From the NCBI GenBank assembly GCA_029216955.1, contig JANAVB010010791.1:9117593-9181592 (forward strand): a stretch of DNA of 64,000 nt. Direction: 5' to 3'. Position 1 is the first letter of the stretch, and each line of letters opens with the position of its first letter. Below, in pieces: positions 11,694 through 24,910 of the stretch. The position numbers and the translations under genes are program-made. A model generated the notes under the pieces. That model searched no databases and was not told the DNA's origin. It saw nothing but the letters and a program-made list of their open reading frames with translations. The DNA is from Iris pallida (lineage: Eukaryota; Streptophyta; Magnoliopsida; Asparagales; Iridaceae).

Positions 11694-13531
11694 TGTCACA
11701 CCCCGACTCGCCGAATCGGTCGTCATCGCCTTGACTCGATATAAATCGATCCCCACGGGTCGGGACGTGATGTCGTGCAAGTCTTTATTAGACTTGCACA
11801 AGGCAAGGATGTGCGCTTGGAAATTCCTTTGACACGACGCGTTGAAATTAAACAATACAGAGAGTTGAAGGCATAGAATAGGAAGAAACTTAGCTTTTTA
11901 TTCATAAACTTGCAAAATATGTGCAAGGTCATTTTACATTACATATGCCGTTGCGGCTACATCTTTGAAACACAAAAGAAAACTATCGACACGCTCGCCC
12001 TGAAATAATCCTCGGCGTTCCATACATTCATGCCCCTTTATACATTTTAAACAAAAGCCTTCGGTCTGAATTGGGCATCAAAATACTTCAAAATAGGAGA
12101 GCCTCGTGCCGCCTCCCGTTCTTCAGCTCCAGCTTAGTCTCGAGCTCCTGCAGCACGCTCGTTACCTGGGATGTTGGGGGTTAGCACACTTGCTAGTGGA
12201 TGGGACGAACCCACTCGTCTAAACCGATGCTGCTTATTAAGGATTCAGGCAATACGAAGTGATCTTTCTATTTAGAACTATATGAGTTGCAGTTCGTATC
12301 GAAGGCACATTTTAAACAATAACAACATAACCAATTTTAACCATTCTTACCACGACCGTGCTCCTTTCCTGCACAAGATACGCATAATACTTACCACCTG
12401 CACAAGACAATAGGTGAGCATGCAATCTATCCTATATGCGGTCATTGGTGATATCGACACCAAGAAGGATGATTACGTAGCCTTGCGACGCGCCCTCCAG
12501 TCCAGGTAGCGAGCCTAACTGGAGGTCTCGCAATGCCTCGCGCCGAAGCACGATTTCCATAATTTTCTCCTAGGCCGATTCGGTCCCAGGGCCCCGGGTA
12601 CCGTCTCGAGGAAAGCTCACCTTGTGCACAAGTCGTCCTTTGACCATGCGAATGTATGAACAGTTTAATATGTATGAAGTAAATTGCATAGCATAACCAT
12701 TATCGAATCACATAACCATTCTAACTCGTGCAAGGGTCCCTTCCCCTGAAACCGTACGTTCTGATTTAGCGTCCCGTAGGCACCAAATTCGCCGAGGCAT
12801 GTTGTACCGCCACCAAGGTTTTCATCATTGTGTTTTGCATGGCATGAATATATTCTGTCTCTTTCTTAGAACTTTATCTTTTCTCTACTTAGTGTAACTT
12901 ATGGACATAGAGTTAACTTCTCTAGGTTGATACATTATCCCAAGCTCTTGATCTTAGTGGCAAGCATACATCCCGTTGGCATCATCGATTTGAACGTTGA
13001 ACTTTAAGAATTTAATTGGCAGGAAGGAGTAGAAAAGAAGGGGCCGAAGAACCACCTACCTAAGGAGATTGCGCCGAGAGTAGAAGAACGCTTTGCGACG
13101 GTCAAGCGTCAGTTACACGAACTCCTGCAATGGCACGAGCATCGAATTAGAACCCTTCCTTCAATCCTTCCTTCGAAATTCTCAAGGACGCATTCAGAAA
13201 TCGACGCGAAAGCACACTATCAAATCCACGCAATAATTCGTTCAGAAAGCCAAGAAAACCAATAAACCAACGGCAGACGGGTTGTGTCGCTCCCTTTAGA
13301 GTTCCTTTGCCAAGACGCCGCCTACCGCATCTAGGACTTATTCCAACAGTAGTCGATCCATTAGTTCGAACGGTACTCATATCACTCGTCCAAATCGATT
13401 TTATTGATGCCATGGTTTTTGTATACCAAACTCGTCGCCGAGTCAGACTAGCCATCTATGTTCCCGACCATGTCTGACTTGGCTCGAGCCTATTACATAG
13501 TGCTTCGCCCCAACGGGAGCGGGGCACTACA
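11694..13531 (-). mobile_element. Solo LTR, gypsy family C (copy 1)
   Basis: This 1,838 bp LTR runs from TGTCACACCCCGA to GGGGCACTACA and is flanked by perfect GCTAA duplications with no internal region, so it is a solo LTR left by recombination between two LTRs. Its termini match those of gypsy-1's LTR at 34,349-35,912 (TGTCACGCCCCGA...GGGGCACTACA), so both belong to one family. Orientation is minus by that comparison. On the minus strand there is a TATA-type box (TATAAAGG, 12,035-12,042), an AATAAA poly(A) signal near 11,895 and a hairpin near the 3' end. Open frames inside are incidental. Confidence 0.88.
11775..11799 (-). other. U5-side perfect hairpin in solo LTR
   Basis: Arms GTGCAAGTC and GACTTGCAC (9 bp, perfect) enclose TTTATTA, 80 bp from the LTR end. 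Gypsy-1's LTR has a shorter inverted repeat at the comparable place (34,399-34,423, arms GTGCGA and TCGCAC), though the primary sequence differs. Confidence 0.6.
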
Positions 13532-13536
13532 GCTAA
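13532..13536. repeat. Target-site duplication GCTAA, right
   Basis: Exact partner of 11,689-11,693. Confidence 0.85.
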
Positions 13537-13884
13537 TCAACCCAAGATTTTTAACATTAAAATCAAAACTAAGTTCAGAAAAAATGAAGTTCATACATAG
13601 GTTCAAACCAAATCAGATTTCACATACATCTATCAAACCCCATTGCATATTAAATCCTAAACCCAGTTAACATCCTCAACTAAAATAAAAAACCAATCAA
13701 CTCACTATCACAGTTTAAATTTAAAGATCAACTCAGTTTTTATGTGAATCAATCAAACTTAGTTATCCTTTATTCGACTTAGTATCATAACCAAGTTCAG
13801 TTCACTGTTACAGTTAAATTCGAACTCAGGTAAAATGTAAAACCAAACTAAAACCCACTATAAATTCAACCATTAACCATTACA
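13537..13884. other. AT-rich sequence with CAGTT motifs, no gene
   Basis: Continues the sequence left of the solo LTR (11,500-11,688) after removal of the insertion. Short CAGTT/AAGTT motifs recur many times. The last 100 bases lack single bases that the second copy (29,790-29,890) has, as expected at a poorly polished contig end. Confidence 0.5.
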
Positions 13885-13897
13885 NNNNNNNNNNNNN
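13885..13897. other. Assembly gap (13 N)
   Basis: Thirteen consecutive N. The sequence on its left matches 29,790-29,890 and does not continue on its right, so the two sides are not neighbours in the second copy. Confidence 0.98.
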
Positions 13898-14039
13898 AAG
13901 GAAGCATTTAAAGCTGCAAGAATTTTGATAACAAGAATCAGTTAAGAGCTTTTCTAATGTGATTGATTCCTCAAAATATCCTACTCCTACTGCAAGGCTG
14001 TAGTGATACTCTAGTTCGAATACCACTACATACACTCGA

Positions 14040-14064
14040 CCTGCATGGGCCACCACTAAAAACG
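14040..14064 (-). promoter_or_regulatory. Post-LTR motif beside LTR-B
   Basis: On the minus strand TTTTTAGTGGTGGCC and then CATGCAGGTC directly follow an LTR end of the form ...TGACC. Same block as at 5477-5502 and 43,740-43,766. Confidence 0.5.
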
Positions 14065-14315
14065 GTCACAACCAGTACCCTATTTTAAGGGCACGAAAGT
14101 GGGTACGTCCAGCCTATGCCGCAGTGTCGGCAGTAGAATGTTTCCTAGGTCACATCATCTAACAGTTAAAGGTACTTACACAGTTTTACTCTCCCGAATG
14201 GAGGAACAATATAGATGTACAATCTCAATCACAACTAAGGAAGAAGTACGAATGATAGATAGATAGATATGATCTGAAACCACAAACTAAAACATAAACA
14301 AGAGAGAGGTCTAAG
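14064..14315 (-). mobile_element. LTR-B terminal fragment
   Basis: Starts GGTCACAACCAGTACCC, an eroded TGTCA-type terminus. It follows the LTR-A plan (a 'GTCCAGCCTATGCCGCAGTGTCGGC' type block, given here as GTCCAGCC...GCAGTGTCGG, is shared in altered form with 14,345-14,385). It is cut at 14,316 by element A. The part from 13,898 to 14,039 is the internal side of this element; no coding motif seen. Confidence 0.55.
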
Positions 14316-16310
14316 TGTCACGATCCGCACCCGCTTTCCTGGATACGAATGCGTGTCCAAGCCAGCCTATGCCGCAGAGTCGGCGGTAGAACATTGTATA
14401 GCCACAATGCTCAAAATCACAAAAATGCTCATTCACAAAATTAATTTAATTTACAATATTCACAAGTTTTACATTCGCAAAAAATATAAACTCTTACTAA
14501 TATTGAAATGATACAACTCATCTATCTAGCTAATCTATAGGTTCTGTCTGTAAGTACACTCGTAACTCCCAATGCTAAGTGAAGCCACAGCAAACCTAAA
14601 AAATATTGGGTTCCAGTCAGGAATGGAACGAGTATAATTCACTGAATGTAGTTTTAATAATTGAAAATGACTATACAACAGAGGTTAGCCTTTAAATATG
14701 ATTTGAAAAATAAAACACAGAAGGACAAAATAAAACTAAATAAAGGAACAGTAAATAAATACAAAGACAATACTCACCGACTGACTGAAGTACCTTTGAT
14801 ATGTGATCGGTCTCGGGACATTTATACGACGGGTCTACGATATCTACACTGTATAATATACACATCTACACTCTATAAAACAATAATGAAACACTATCTA
14901 CACTGTAAAAGCAATAATAAATCACGGTCTACATGGTATACACTGTATAAGGTCATCACACATCTTTGGTACTTTACCTCCCCACTGACAAATTAATAAA
15001 CATAAAAGACGAAAATCACATATCTATTGACTAACAATGAGTTATAGTAAAGTTCATATCAAAAATAAACAATAAACTGTACTCGCCTGTGGTCCTTTGT
15101 TGGTGAAACCGATAATCCAAACCACTCAGTGTGCCACAATAGTCAAACTCGTACAACAGTCTCCAAATGCTGAAATAGACATTACCAACATTCTCAGAAT
15201 AGTCAAATTAGTTACAATTGCCTGTCCTTAAGTCTAATTCTGGACACAGGGGCAAAATGATAATTTTGGGTCAAAACGGTGTCCACCGTTGAACCCGCTT
15301 TAAGCCAAAAAATGTGCCAGAGTCAATGGTCTCTAAGTTGTCAAACTACATGTCTACGGATTTGTTTTGATGATACGAACCCAACTGTATGTCTAAAGTT
15401 GGATTCCGGCAGGCCGTGCACAAAATCGCCCGTTGAGTCGGATCGTGGGGCACGCAAAACGGCGATCCAGTCAACTGTCTCATAATCGGACCAAACTTGG
15501 TATATAGGACCAGAAAAATAATATGGTCCTGTTTGTGCAAGTTTCGTCTCGATCTGACGAACGGTACAAAGTAATTGGGAAATTTACACATAGGCCGATA
15601 CGAGGGTTTTCGACGATACGCATCAAATTCGTCGCGCACACGCAACCAATTTGAATTCCGTCAAAGCCCACATGACCACGAAGCCATTACGCACCATTCG
15701 ATGCTTTCGGTTCACGACCACGTCGCCTGGATTGGCGGATGTACGTCGTATCGAAGGAATTTTCTAGATTTTCAATATTTAAAAACAGTTTTTGCCAATC
15801 TTTGGAATCTAATTTCTCGGCATATAGTCGATGAAATCAAATTCTGTAAAATGGGTTGCAGAGCCCTATGGGTTGTCTTACACTGTCCTTAATTGGTTCT
15901 CGAAATATCCTAATTTTGTCCAAAATCCACCTTCCAAACAAGGTTTGAGACTAAAGTTCTGTCATGTTTCTAAATAGGTTTTTAATGAACTTCAACACAA
16001 TTTCTCTCTAGTTTCGGGTCACTAGAATTTAAAATAATTAATAAGGATTAAAGAGGGTTATATCTTGATCGTACCAGAGTTTATGGGATGTAAACAATCG
16101 AACGATCGTTGAGATATCGCGTAGCAAAGTAGGCTCCTCGCCCTACTACTGCTGTTGTGCTGTGGCTCGGTTGGCCGGCCTTGGCGGCGCTCCGGCGATA
16201 CCCGGCGGCGATAGGCGGCTGCAGGTGGTCGAGCGCGCTTGCAGGAAAGTTGGCAAAGTCGGGGAAAAGTTAGAGTTAGGGTTTTTCCTGCCTTGTTCTT
16301 CGACCCCCTT

Positions 16311-16320
16311 GTTATATATG
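16311..16320 (-). promoter_or_regulatory. LTR-A TATA-like box (complete 3' LTR)
   Basis: Minus-strand CATATATAAC upstream of AACCCTAACTC; equals 211-220. Confidence 0.45.
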
Positions 16321-16496
16321 CGTTGCTCGAAAAAACTGAGCAGAATTCCTCTCGGGCTTGGAAAGTTGCGGCTCGGCCTAGGCCTTTGGCCTGGTCTTGC
16401 TGCTGCTTTGGTCCACTGTTCCCGCAAGGGAACAATGTTGATTTCTTTTTCTTTTTTTCTTTTTTTTTTTTTCTTTTTCTTTTTCTTTGTTAATAT

Positions 16497-16590
16497 ACAT
16501 ATATATTATATATATATATATATTATTTTATATATATATATATATTATATATATATAAATATATATATATATAAATATATATATAAATAT

Positions 16591-16621
<31 letters not shown>

Positions 16622-16676
16622 TATTATATATAAATATATATCTATATATATATATATATATATATATATCTATATA
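16497..16676. repeat. (TA)n microsatellite in LTR-A
   Basis: Interrupted TA tract at the same LTR position as 380-590. Length and interruptions differ between the two copies, as expected for an error-prone repeat. Confidence 0.93.
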
Positions 16677-17440
16677 TTCTCCATAAACTAAATAAACCCC
16701 AATCTTATCTATTTCTAGTGTAGGGCCTATTTGTATAAATTTAAGTATATAATAATATTATTTGACAAAAATATAACCGACAATAATAAATAATATTATA
16801 TAATAATAACCAATAATATTGATAATAAAAAATATAATAATAATAACGAAATTCAATAAATCAAAATGATGTATACACTATTATGTATAGTGTAATAATC
16901 CCAAAGATGTAGAAGGATCTATTTTATTCAAATATCATTGAATATCAACTAATATATTTATAATATTTAATTAACGAATACTTAGAAAATATTCATTAGA
17001 TCATTAAAACGAAATACAACTCCCTTATACCAAATTATCTCAACATGAATGTCATTGGACGTACCGCATGACTACATGGGCTTAGGCTTGTTTTGGGTCC
17101 AATCTGGACTAGTTCGGTACAACCGGGTCCCTAAATCTCAATAATATAATTAATAAATAAATAAATCTTCGGTAAAGGTTAAGTCGTAACTTGGCCTGGT
17201 TTTCCTAGTTAGGACATCACTATGGCTCGGTCTTCCCTACCGGGGCTAGTATACTAGTCAAAGCATGCCATTGTACTATCCGTGACACAATTTCTAGTCA
17301 CCTTGTACTCCAAAACTCCACCATGGCTAAAGTCATCTACCGTAATAATTAACTAAGTAATTATTTATAAAAATTCTAAAAATCATAATTCAATTCAAAT
17401 AAATAAAAATATTATCAAAATTCCGGTAAGAGGGGTTACA

Positions 17441-20400
17441 ATCTACCCACCATAAAAATAATTTCGTCCTCGAAATTCTAATTCATAACTATTCCTTAAA
17501 TTCAAAAAGGAAATCTACTATTACCTTAATCTCCTTAAATTTTAATTCTTCAAAATAGTTTATATCCTCCTTCTAGCCATTTTGTAACTGCATAACCTCT
17601 AGGACTTCTACACACCTTGGGTCACACTACTCTCTCAAGGTATGTCCCTGAAACTTTATAACCTTCCATCAAATTTCTAAAATTGCTACCAATAGATATC
17701 TACTGTATGTGGCATCTATATCCTCTCCTATCTATCAAGCAATCTAAAATTTAAAAAGCAAGAAATTTACACAAGTAGCTAAGAATATTGATAAACCCTA
17801 ATAAGTATGACCATTCGTCGCTCTGAATAGGAAGGACAGAAGATAAGGAAGAATAATCGAGATATGAAATTTTAAGAGCATGGAAAGTATTCAATGATGT
17901 AGATAGAAAGAAAGTTTATGAACCATTGACTCATTTTCTAGATTGGGCTACTCTAGTCCAGTCACTTGTTAAATCGAAGAACCCTTCGTTTCTTAGAGGT
18001 GCTTGCAATCCGTGCAATACAGAAGTTCCGTTCTCAAAATTCTAAATAAGGTTCCATGATAGAACAAAATTTGAGATATTAATGTGATCTTTTCGCGGTT
18101 ATTTAAACACACGAGCAAGGGATATAAATGCAATACATGATCGTATCGCGACTTCCAGGTAGATGGAATAAGGGTTACGGATGACCCAATATTCTAAGAG
18201 GTGGAGACTACATAATAGGTATAGGGACCTATTTCAAATAGTTCGATTTTAGTCCAGATATGGTGCTATGTATGGATGGATTTTACTGGGTCTTAATGGG
18301 TTCCCTGATTAGACATCAATCGTTGGTTGGATGAACCTTGGATTTCAATCTATATTGACTGGACAAGATCCCAATAATAAAACTATTCCTACTAGGTTAG
18401 GGTAACCTAGAATAGGTTTCCACCCAAGTGGTTGAGCTAGTTGCCAATCAGGTTGGTAGCTACGTTCCTAAAGCCCAAAATGCGCCTTCAGTGACTTTTG
18501 TGTTTAAGTAGTATGAGAAGACACAATTGAGTGGCATACTAGTGACATGTGCATAGTGGATTTCGAGTAAATCACAACCATATATTGGGTCGAAAGATTC
18601 GAGTCGAGGTTGAGTCTCTAATTGTAGTCAGGAAGTATACTAGTATTATGGTAAGGGTTATAGCTAGTCCTTTTGACCTGAAAGTCATACCACAAAAATA
18701 GAGTACAAGGGGACGGGTTGGAGTGGGACATGATATACCTAGATGAAGGTGGACTCGTCTAGATCTTGCATATGAATTTTGTTGGAAGGAAACAGCTTGT
18801 CTCGTGCTCCGAATATTAATGACACGGCCGGGGACACAAATGATCTACATGGAAAGTGGGAGTCCATGGGGCACTAATTATCATCCTAATGGAAATTATT
18901 CTAATCAATCTTTAATCCACGTATATCCCAAAATTTTAGAAGGCTTACAGTCTACTCATCTTAGAAGCTAGGATATGGTTTTAGGAATAATGGTTAGAAG
19001 AACTCCAAAGTCTGAATATTGTACCTCGACTCTTGTTAATAAAGAATAAGGTACGGCATAACGGGATACGGTAGATATAAGTAAAGTCAAGATTCGTTTC
19101 TCAATAAATAGAAAATGGGTGTGTACAATAACACATAGTCGATAAAATAGAATGATCTACTCGTCCATAGTATACAAGAGTTATTGACGGGGTAACCAAC
19201 TCTAAAGCACATCATATGAAAAGAATTCTAACAACTGAGTCATAAATTTCTATTTGCGTCAAGCCTGCCAGACTATTGTCACAAGGGTTCTAGTGGTATG
19301 GGCGGTAGTGATCATGTATTGCTGTTGATAACTGGTAGATCATATTATGACATGGTATTTAAGCTATGGTATTGGCTAAGCTAGTGGCTGTGGTGTTCCA
19401 ATACTAGTTAGGTCTTAATAATAAAATTTACATAACTGGGTAATATTTGTTGGAAACCAATCTCGGTGAGTGTCTACCATAGTCATGGTAAATGATTGTC
19501 CTTATCCTTTGTCTACTCATCTCATGTCTAGACTGTGGGCTTGGGTCGAGGAAGGGTTGGGTTAAGGCTTAAGGGTTGCTAGTTAAAGCAAACTTCAAGC
19601 AAATAATTAGAGACTCACCACAATTGGTTTCTTGAGAATAGATAGTGTCCTAGGTTGGCATTTTAACTAAGGGTAAAATCCTAATCATTCTTAAAATTCA
19701 GATGGCTAGAAGGTCCTAATAGCAGTTTGAGGGTCGAGAGGAGAACGAGTAACTTAATCACATGGCTGGCCGATGGTAGCTACACTTGTGTATATAACTA
19801 TCATAGCCATAGGGATACTCTATATTTCTCTACCAACTATGAGCTTTCGTCTTTTCCAAATCTGTGAAAAACAAAAACAATAAAGAGTTCAAGAAAGATG
19901 TCACTGAATACAATTACGTGGTTCAAAGGCAAATGTATAATCCAAGAGGAATTGTCAACACAGTCGCGGATGAGATACTAGAGACATCTATGTCTCAATC
20001 TACGTAGATTAATAAGAGGAAGGGCGAACTGAGTGCACTAAGGTTGATCAAACTGTAATACACCGATTCTGATTAGACAATATGTTGTAGGTGTCCCCAA
20101 TAAACATATGTCTTGAGTCAAGCTCGATAAAGAGTAAGCTTGCAAAACTAAGCTGTAATAGTAGCGTTGGTCAAGATAGTCAAAATATAAATTGCAAGAT
20201 TTTTAAAAGGAGGCACAAGTAGTTCGAGTTTTGTGAGAACCAAACCTTACCTGGTGTTCTTGCTTATATGGTCATCCTACTATCTTCTTATCCATAAGGC
20301 CTTGGTCGACTAATGGGTTATGGACCTCTAAATTCTATATTCTAGGTAAACCTATTAGCGTCAATCAATTAACTCGTCAATAGATCACAAGGACCACGGA

Positions 20401-21528
20401 ATGCTAGGTCGGAGACATGCTACCCAACTTACAGAACTTCCACTAGTATTGGATTTGGATCTTATGGGACACACAGGGCATTTTCCTGTCCTCTATAGTA
20501 TCCTAAATTTGTAATCATGTCTGAAGTCATTTCACTGAGGATTATGCCTTGTCCGTATACTCTGGCTATGGTAAACCCTTGGTTTCGTAACTCAAATATG
20601 ATACAAAATCGACTATTTCTTAACTCTATCCAATATTGACTCAAGGGTAACTACGATCAAAAGAGGACCACCAGCCATAGTTTTAGCAATATTCTATAAC
20701 CTATATTTCTTAAACTAATTCCAACTCTAGGGGTCGTGCCTCGCCAGTGTGCTGCTGGCTGCAGTGAATCTATAGTCTCCATAATTCAAATAAATGGTGA
20801 CAGTGCGCTGCTGTCCTACCATTATGAGTTAACTAACATTCCTTTAACTATATCTGTAAAAATTCATGAGCTTCTAAAGATTCAAACAAGTTGACTATGA
20901 AATAAAGCGTAAGTATCTGTCCTATCAGTCACAACCCTCAAAATGATAGATTGAACAGGAAGGAAATAACTGAAGACAAAGGAAATACTAACATTCTAGT
21001 ATCTATTTCATGTGTATTCCAACCATGGAAGATAAACTTTGAATCGAGACTAACTCGAGGTTCGTATATGGATAACCTAATCAGAAATTATATACAAATA
21101 ATAATTCTTAGGGCAAAATAGGAACTAAACAGGCAATTCGGACTAAGATATGAGGATGATATCTAAAGAGGCAGGAGAAGGAATTGAACAATTTATCAAG
21201 GTTAGATCATTAATTCTAGAAGCCCTGCCTCACCAAGGAATATCTATCCACATTTGATCATATCGTCATATCAAGGGGTATAGTTTAACCTATGGGGATC
21301 TGACAAACTATAAAATAATAACTCCTCATCTAAATTGCAATGATCTAGACTGCCCATCGGTAAAATTATAAGGGACTCCTAGTCCTAGTCATTTTCTTAA
21401 ATTAAATTAACCCTAACTCGTGAATGAGCATTTCCTAGTCACATGCTCGTAATAGTACGACTAACTTAAGTACTATCACGACTTCGTATGATTTATGAAA
21501 ACAGACCTGCATAGGCCACCACAAAAGT
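17441..21528 (-). mobile_element. Element A internal region (copy 2)
   Basis: Same sequence as 1384-5502 but about 30 bp shorter through scattered 1-2 base losses, for example near 18,080, 18,250 and 20,080, with almost no substitutions. No gag-pol motifs. The purine tract and pol tail lie at 17,441-17,490 and the post-LTR motif at about 21,504-21,528. Confidence 0.6.
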
Positions 21529-23493
21529 TGTCATGACCCGCACCCGCTTTTCGTGATACGAATGCGTGTCCAAGCCAGCCTACGTCGCAGAGTCGACGGT
21601 AAAACGCTGTATAGCCACAATGCTCAAAATCACAAATAATGCTCATTCACAAAATCAATTTAATTTACAATATTCATAAGTTTTACATTTGCAGAAAAAT
21701 ATAAACTCTTACAATATTGAAATGATTACAACTCATCTATCTAGCTAACCTCTAGGTTTTTGTCTGCAAGTACACCCGTAACTCCCAATGCTAAGTGAAA
21801 CCACAGCTAACCTGAAAAATATTGGGTTCCAGTCAGGAATGGAACGAGTACAATTCAATGAATACAATTTTAATAACTGAAAATGACTATATAACAGAGG
21901 TTAGCCTTTAAATTATTATTTAAAAAATACACAGAAGGACAAAATAAAACTAAACATAGAAAAACAGTAAATAAATACAAGACAATACTCACCGACTAAC
22001 TAAAGTACCTTTGATATGTGATCGGTCTCGGGATAATTATACGACACGGTCTACGATATCTATACTGTTAATGTACACAGTCTATACTATACAAAGTAAT
22101 AATGAAACACTGTCTACACTGTATAAAGCATAATAAATCACGGTCTACACGGTATACACTGTATAAGGTCAGATCACACATCCTTGGTACTTCACCTCCC
22201 TGACACGACAAAATATAACAAACATAAAAGACAAAAATCACATATCTATTGACTAACAATTAGGTATAGTAAAGTTCAATATCGAAAACAAACAATAAAC
22301 TGTACTCGTCTGTGGTCCTTTGCTGGTAAAACCGATAATCCAAACCACTCAGTGTGCCACAATAGTCAAACTCGTTCAATAGTCTCCAGCTGCTAAAATA
22401 GACATTACCAACGTTCTCAGAATAGACAAATTAGCTAGAATTACCTGTCCTTAAATCCAATTCTGGACATAGGGGCAAAACGGTAATTTTGGGTCAAAAT
22501 GGTATCCGTCGTTAGACCCATTTTGTACTGAAAAGCGTGCCAGAGTCAATGGTCTCTAAATTCGTCAAACAATGTCTACAAATTTATTTTGATGATACGA
22601 ACCCAACTGTATGTCCAATGTTGTATTCCGGCAGGCCGTGCACAAAATCGCCCATTAGGTCGGATCTTGGGGCCCGCAAAACGGCGATCCGGTCAACTAT
22701 CTCAGAATCGAACCAAACTTGGCATACAGGACCAGAAAAATGATACGGTCCTGTTGGCACAAGTTTCGTCTCGATCTGACGAATGTGCACAAAGTAATTG
22801 GGAAATTTGCACATAGGCCGATACGGGGGTTTTTAACGGATACGTATCAAATTCGTCGCGCACACGCAACCAATTTGAATTTCGTCAAAGCCCACACGAC
22901 CATGTCACCCGGATTGGCGGGACGCATGTCGTATCGAAGGAATTTTCTAGATGTTGAATATTTAAAAATAGTTTTTTGCCAATCTTTGGAATCCGATTTT
23001 TCGGCATGTAGTCGATGAAATCAAATTTCGTAAATTGGGTTGCAGAGCCCTATGGGTTCTCTTACACTATCCTTAATTGGTTCTCGAAATATCCTAATAG
23101 TTTGTCCAAAATCTACCTTCCAAACAAGGTTTGAGACTAAAGTTCTATCCTGTTTCCAAATAGGTTTTTGATGAACTTCAACTCGATTTCCTCGAGTTTT
23201 GTTTTACTAGAAGTTAAACTAATTAACAGGGATTAAAGAGGGTTATATCTTGATCGTACTAGAGTTACGAGAAGTAAAATGATCGAACGATCGTTGAGAT
23301 ATCGCATAGCGAAGTAGGCTCCTCGCCATACTACTGCTGCTGTTGCGGCTCGGTCAGCTGGCCTTGGCGGTGCTCTGGCGATACACGGCGGCGACAGGCG
23401 GCTGCAGGTGTCGGACGTGCGCGCAGGGACGTTGGCAAGGTCGAGAAAAAGTTAGAGTTAGGGTTTTTCCTGCCTTGTTCTTTGACCCCTCTT

Positions 23494-23503
23494 GTTATAT
23501 ATG
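23494..23503 (-). promoter_or_regulatory. LTR-A TATA-like box, 5' LTR (copy 2)
   Basis: Equals 7483-7492; minus-strand GCATATATAA ahead of AACCCTAACTC. Confidence 0.45.
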
Positions 23504-23636
23504 CGTTTCTCGAAAAAACTGAGCGGAATTCCTCTCGGGCTTGGGAAGTTGGGGCTCGGCCTAGTCTTGTTGCTGCTTTGGTCTACTGTTCCAGCAAGGG
23601 AACAGTGTTGATTTTTTTTTCTTTTCTTTATTAATA

Positions 23637-23676
<40 letters not shown>

Positions 23677-23812
23677 TTAATATATTATATATAATATATA
23701 TATAAATAAAATATATATAATATTTTTATTTATTATATATATATATAAAAATATATATATTTAATATATATATATTAATAATATATATATTATATATATA
23801 TATATATATATA
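23637..23812. repeat. (TA)n tract, LINE target (copy 2)
   Basis: Equals 7630-7817, with several dinucleotides lost. Confidence 0.9.
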
Positions 23813-24910
23813 ATACCCAACTCACCCACATCGTTTAGGCCTTCTCGATGAAACTGTGGTGGCATCTTCGCACGACCAAGATTTATGGACCAGATTCATG
23901 AAAGCCAGGTATTTCAAGCACATCCACCCTTCGGAGGCTACTTCCAATAGCAGATCATCGGCGACTTGGTCGAATCCTTATCGGACGCAACCTCGTCGAA
24001 CAGGCTATTAGGCTACACTTGGGCAACGGCGAGTCCAACCCATTCTGGGAGAGATGGACCGAGGACAGCTTGATCCCCAGCACCTCGAAAATCCAGAGAG
24101 GCTGTAGGATCAAGGACTTCTGGAACCACACTACCAACGCCTGGGACTGGGATAAGTTGCATGAATGGGGTAGCAACGAATTGGAGGATAGCGTCCGCCT
24201 TAGCGGTCTTAGGATCGGTCCCGCGACTGATGAGTGGAGATGGACGCTCGAGGCCTCCGGTGCATTCTCGGTGAGGTCGGCCAGATCCTCGCTCCTTGGG
24301 ACGGGCCAGCCTACTCAGATCACTGCTCACTATTGGCACACATACATCCCTAAGAAGTGGTCCTCCATCATGTGGAGAGCAATGAGAAGAAATTGCCTAC
24401 TGACGATATCCTCAATACCATCGGGATCATCTTAGCATCAGCCTGCAATTGCTGTTCTGATCACCAGATGGAGACCATAGACCACATCTTTTGTCAAGGA
24501 AACCTGCCCAGAGGCATCTGGAGGATCCTTAACCAGCGCTTCTGTATTGAGCCGAGTGGCAGACGCTTCCACGATCTTGCGGCCGAGTGGGGCAGCGGCT
24601 CCCACGGGCACCAGATCGTCGCCGTGGCCGCTACGTGGGTGATTTGGAAGAATCACAACAAAGCGAGATATGAAGGCCACACTCTCCCGGCCAACCAGCT
24701 CATTCGGGAAGTCTACCGCCAATGCCACAAACGGAGTACCCTGTGCCCCCACTGCCCGAGCACTTTCTGGTCACCGCTCCAGAACCGCCCCTGACCGTGG
24801 GCGTCGTCGTCCTCCACCCTTTTTTGCTTCTTTTTGACGGCATACTTGTAAAGGCTTCCCCCTTTTGTGCCTTGTATATGTTTCAGGATTCGGCTTTTTG
24901 AAAAAAAAAA
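23813..24910 (+). mobile_element. 5'-truncated LINE (copy 2)
   Basis: Same 5' truncation point, body, 3' UTR and poly(A) as 7818-8919. Confidence 0.85.
23832..24794 (+). pseudogene. LINE ORF2 zf-RVT fragment, frameshifted
   Basis: The protein of 7839-8803 is split here. A single-base loss near 23,881, a two-base loss near 23,969 (CTTGGTCG against CTTGGCGTCG) and a one-base loss near 24,389 (GAGAAGAAA against GAGAAAGAAA) change frame. The pieces lie at 24,019-24,435 and 24,357-24,794. The zinc-binding Cys/His cluster is in the last piece. The breaks are indels only, with no substitutions around them, and are more likely sequence error than decay. Confidence 0.8.

Larger units (their letters stand above)
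14316..17440 (-). mobile_element. Element A 3' LTR, complete (3,125 bp)
   Basis: Runs from TGTCACGATCC to GGGGTTACA. On the minus strand this is TGTAACCCC...GTGACA, with TG/CA termini. The same LTR recurs, diverged, at 5503-9735 and 21,529-25,726, and its distal half at 1-1383. Parts in plus-strand order: conserved block shared with gypsy-2's LTR (about 15,300-15,600), GC-rich leader (16,160-16,270), TATA-like site (16,311-16,320), TC tract, (TA)n (16,497-16,676) and AT-rich part. The left flank is CTAAG; no matching duplication is found at the eroded right end. Confidence 0.85.
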
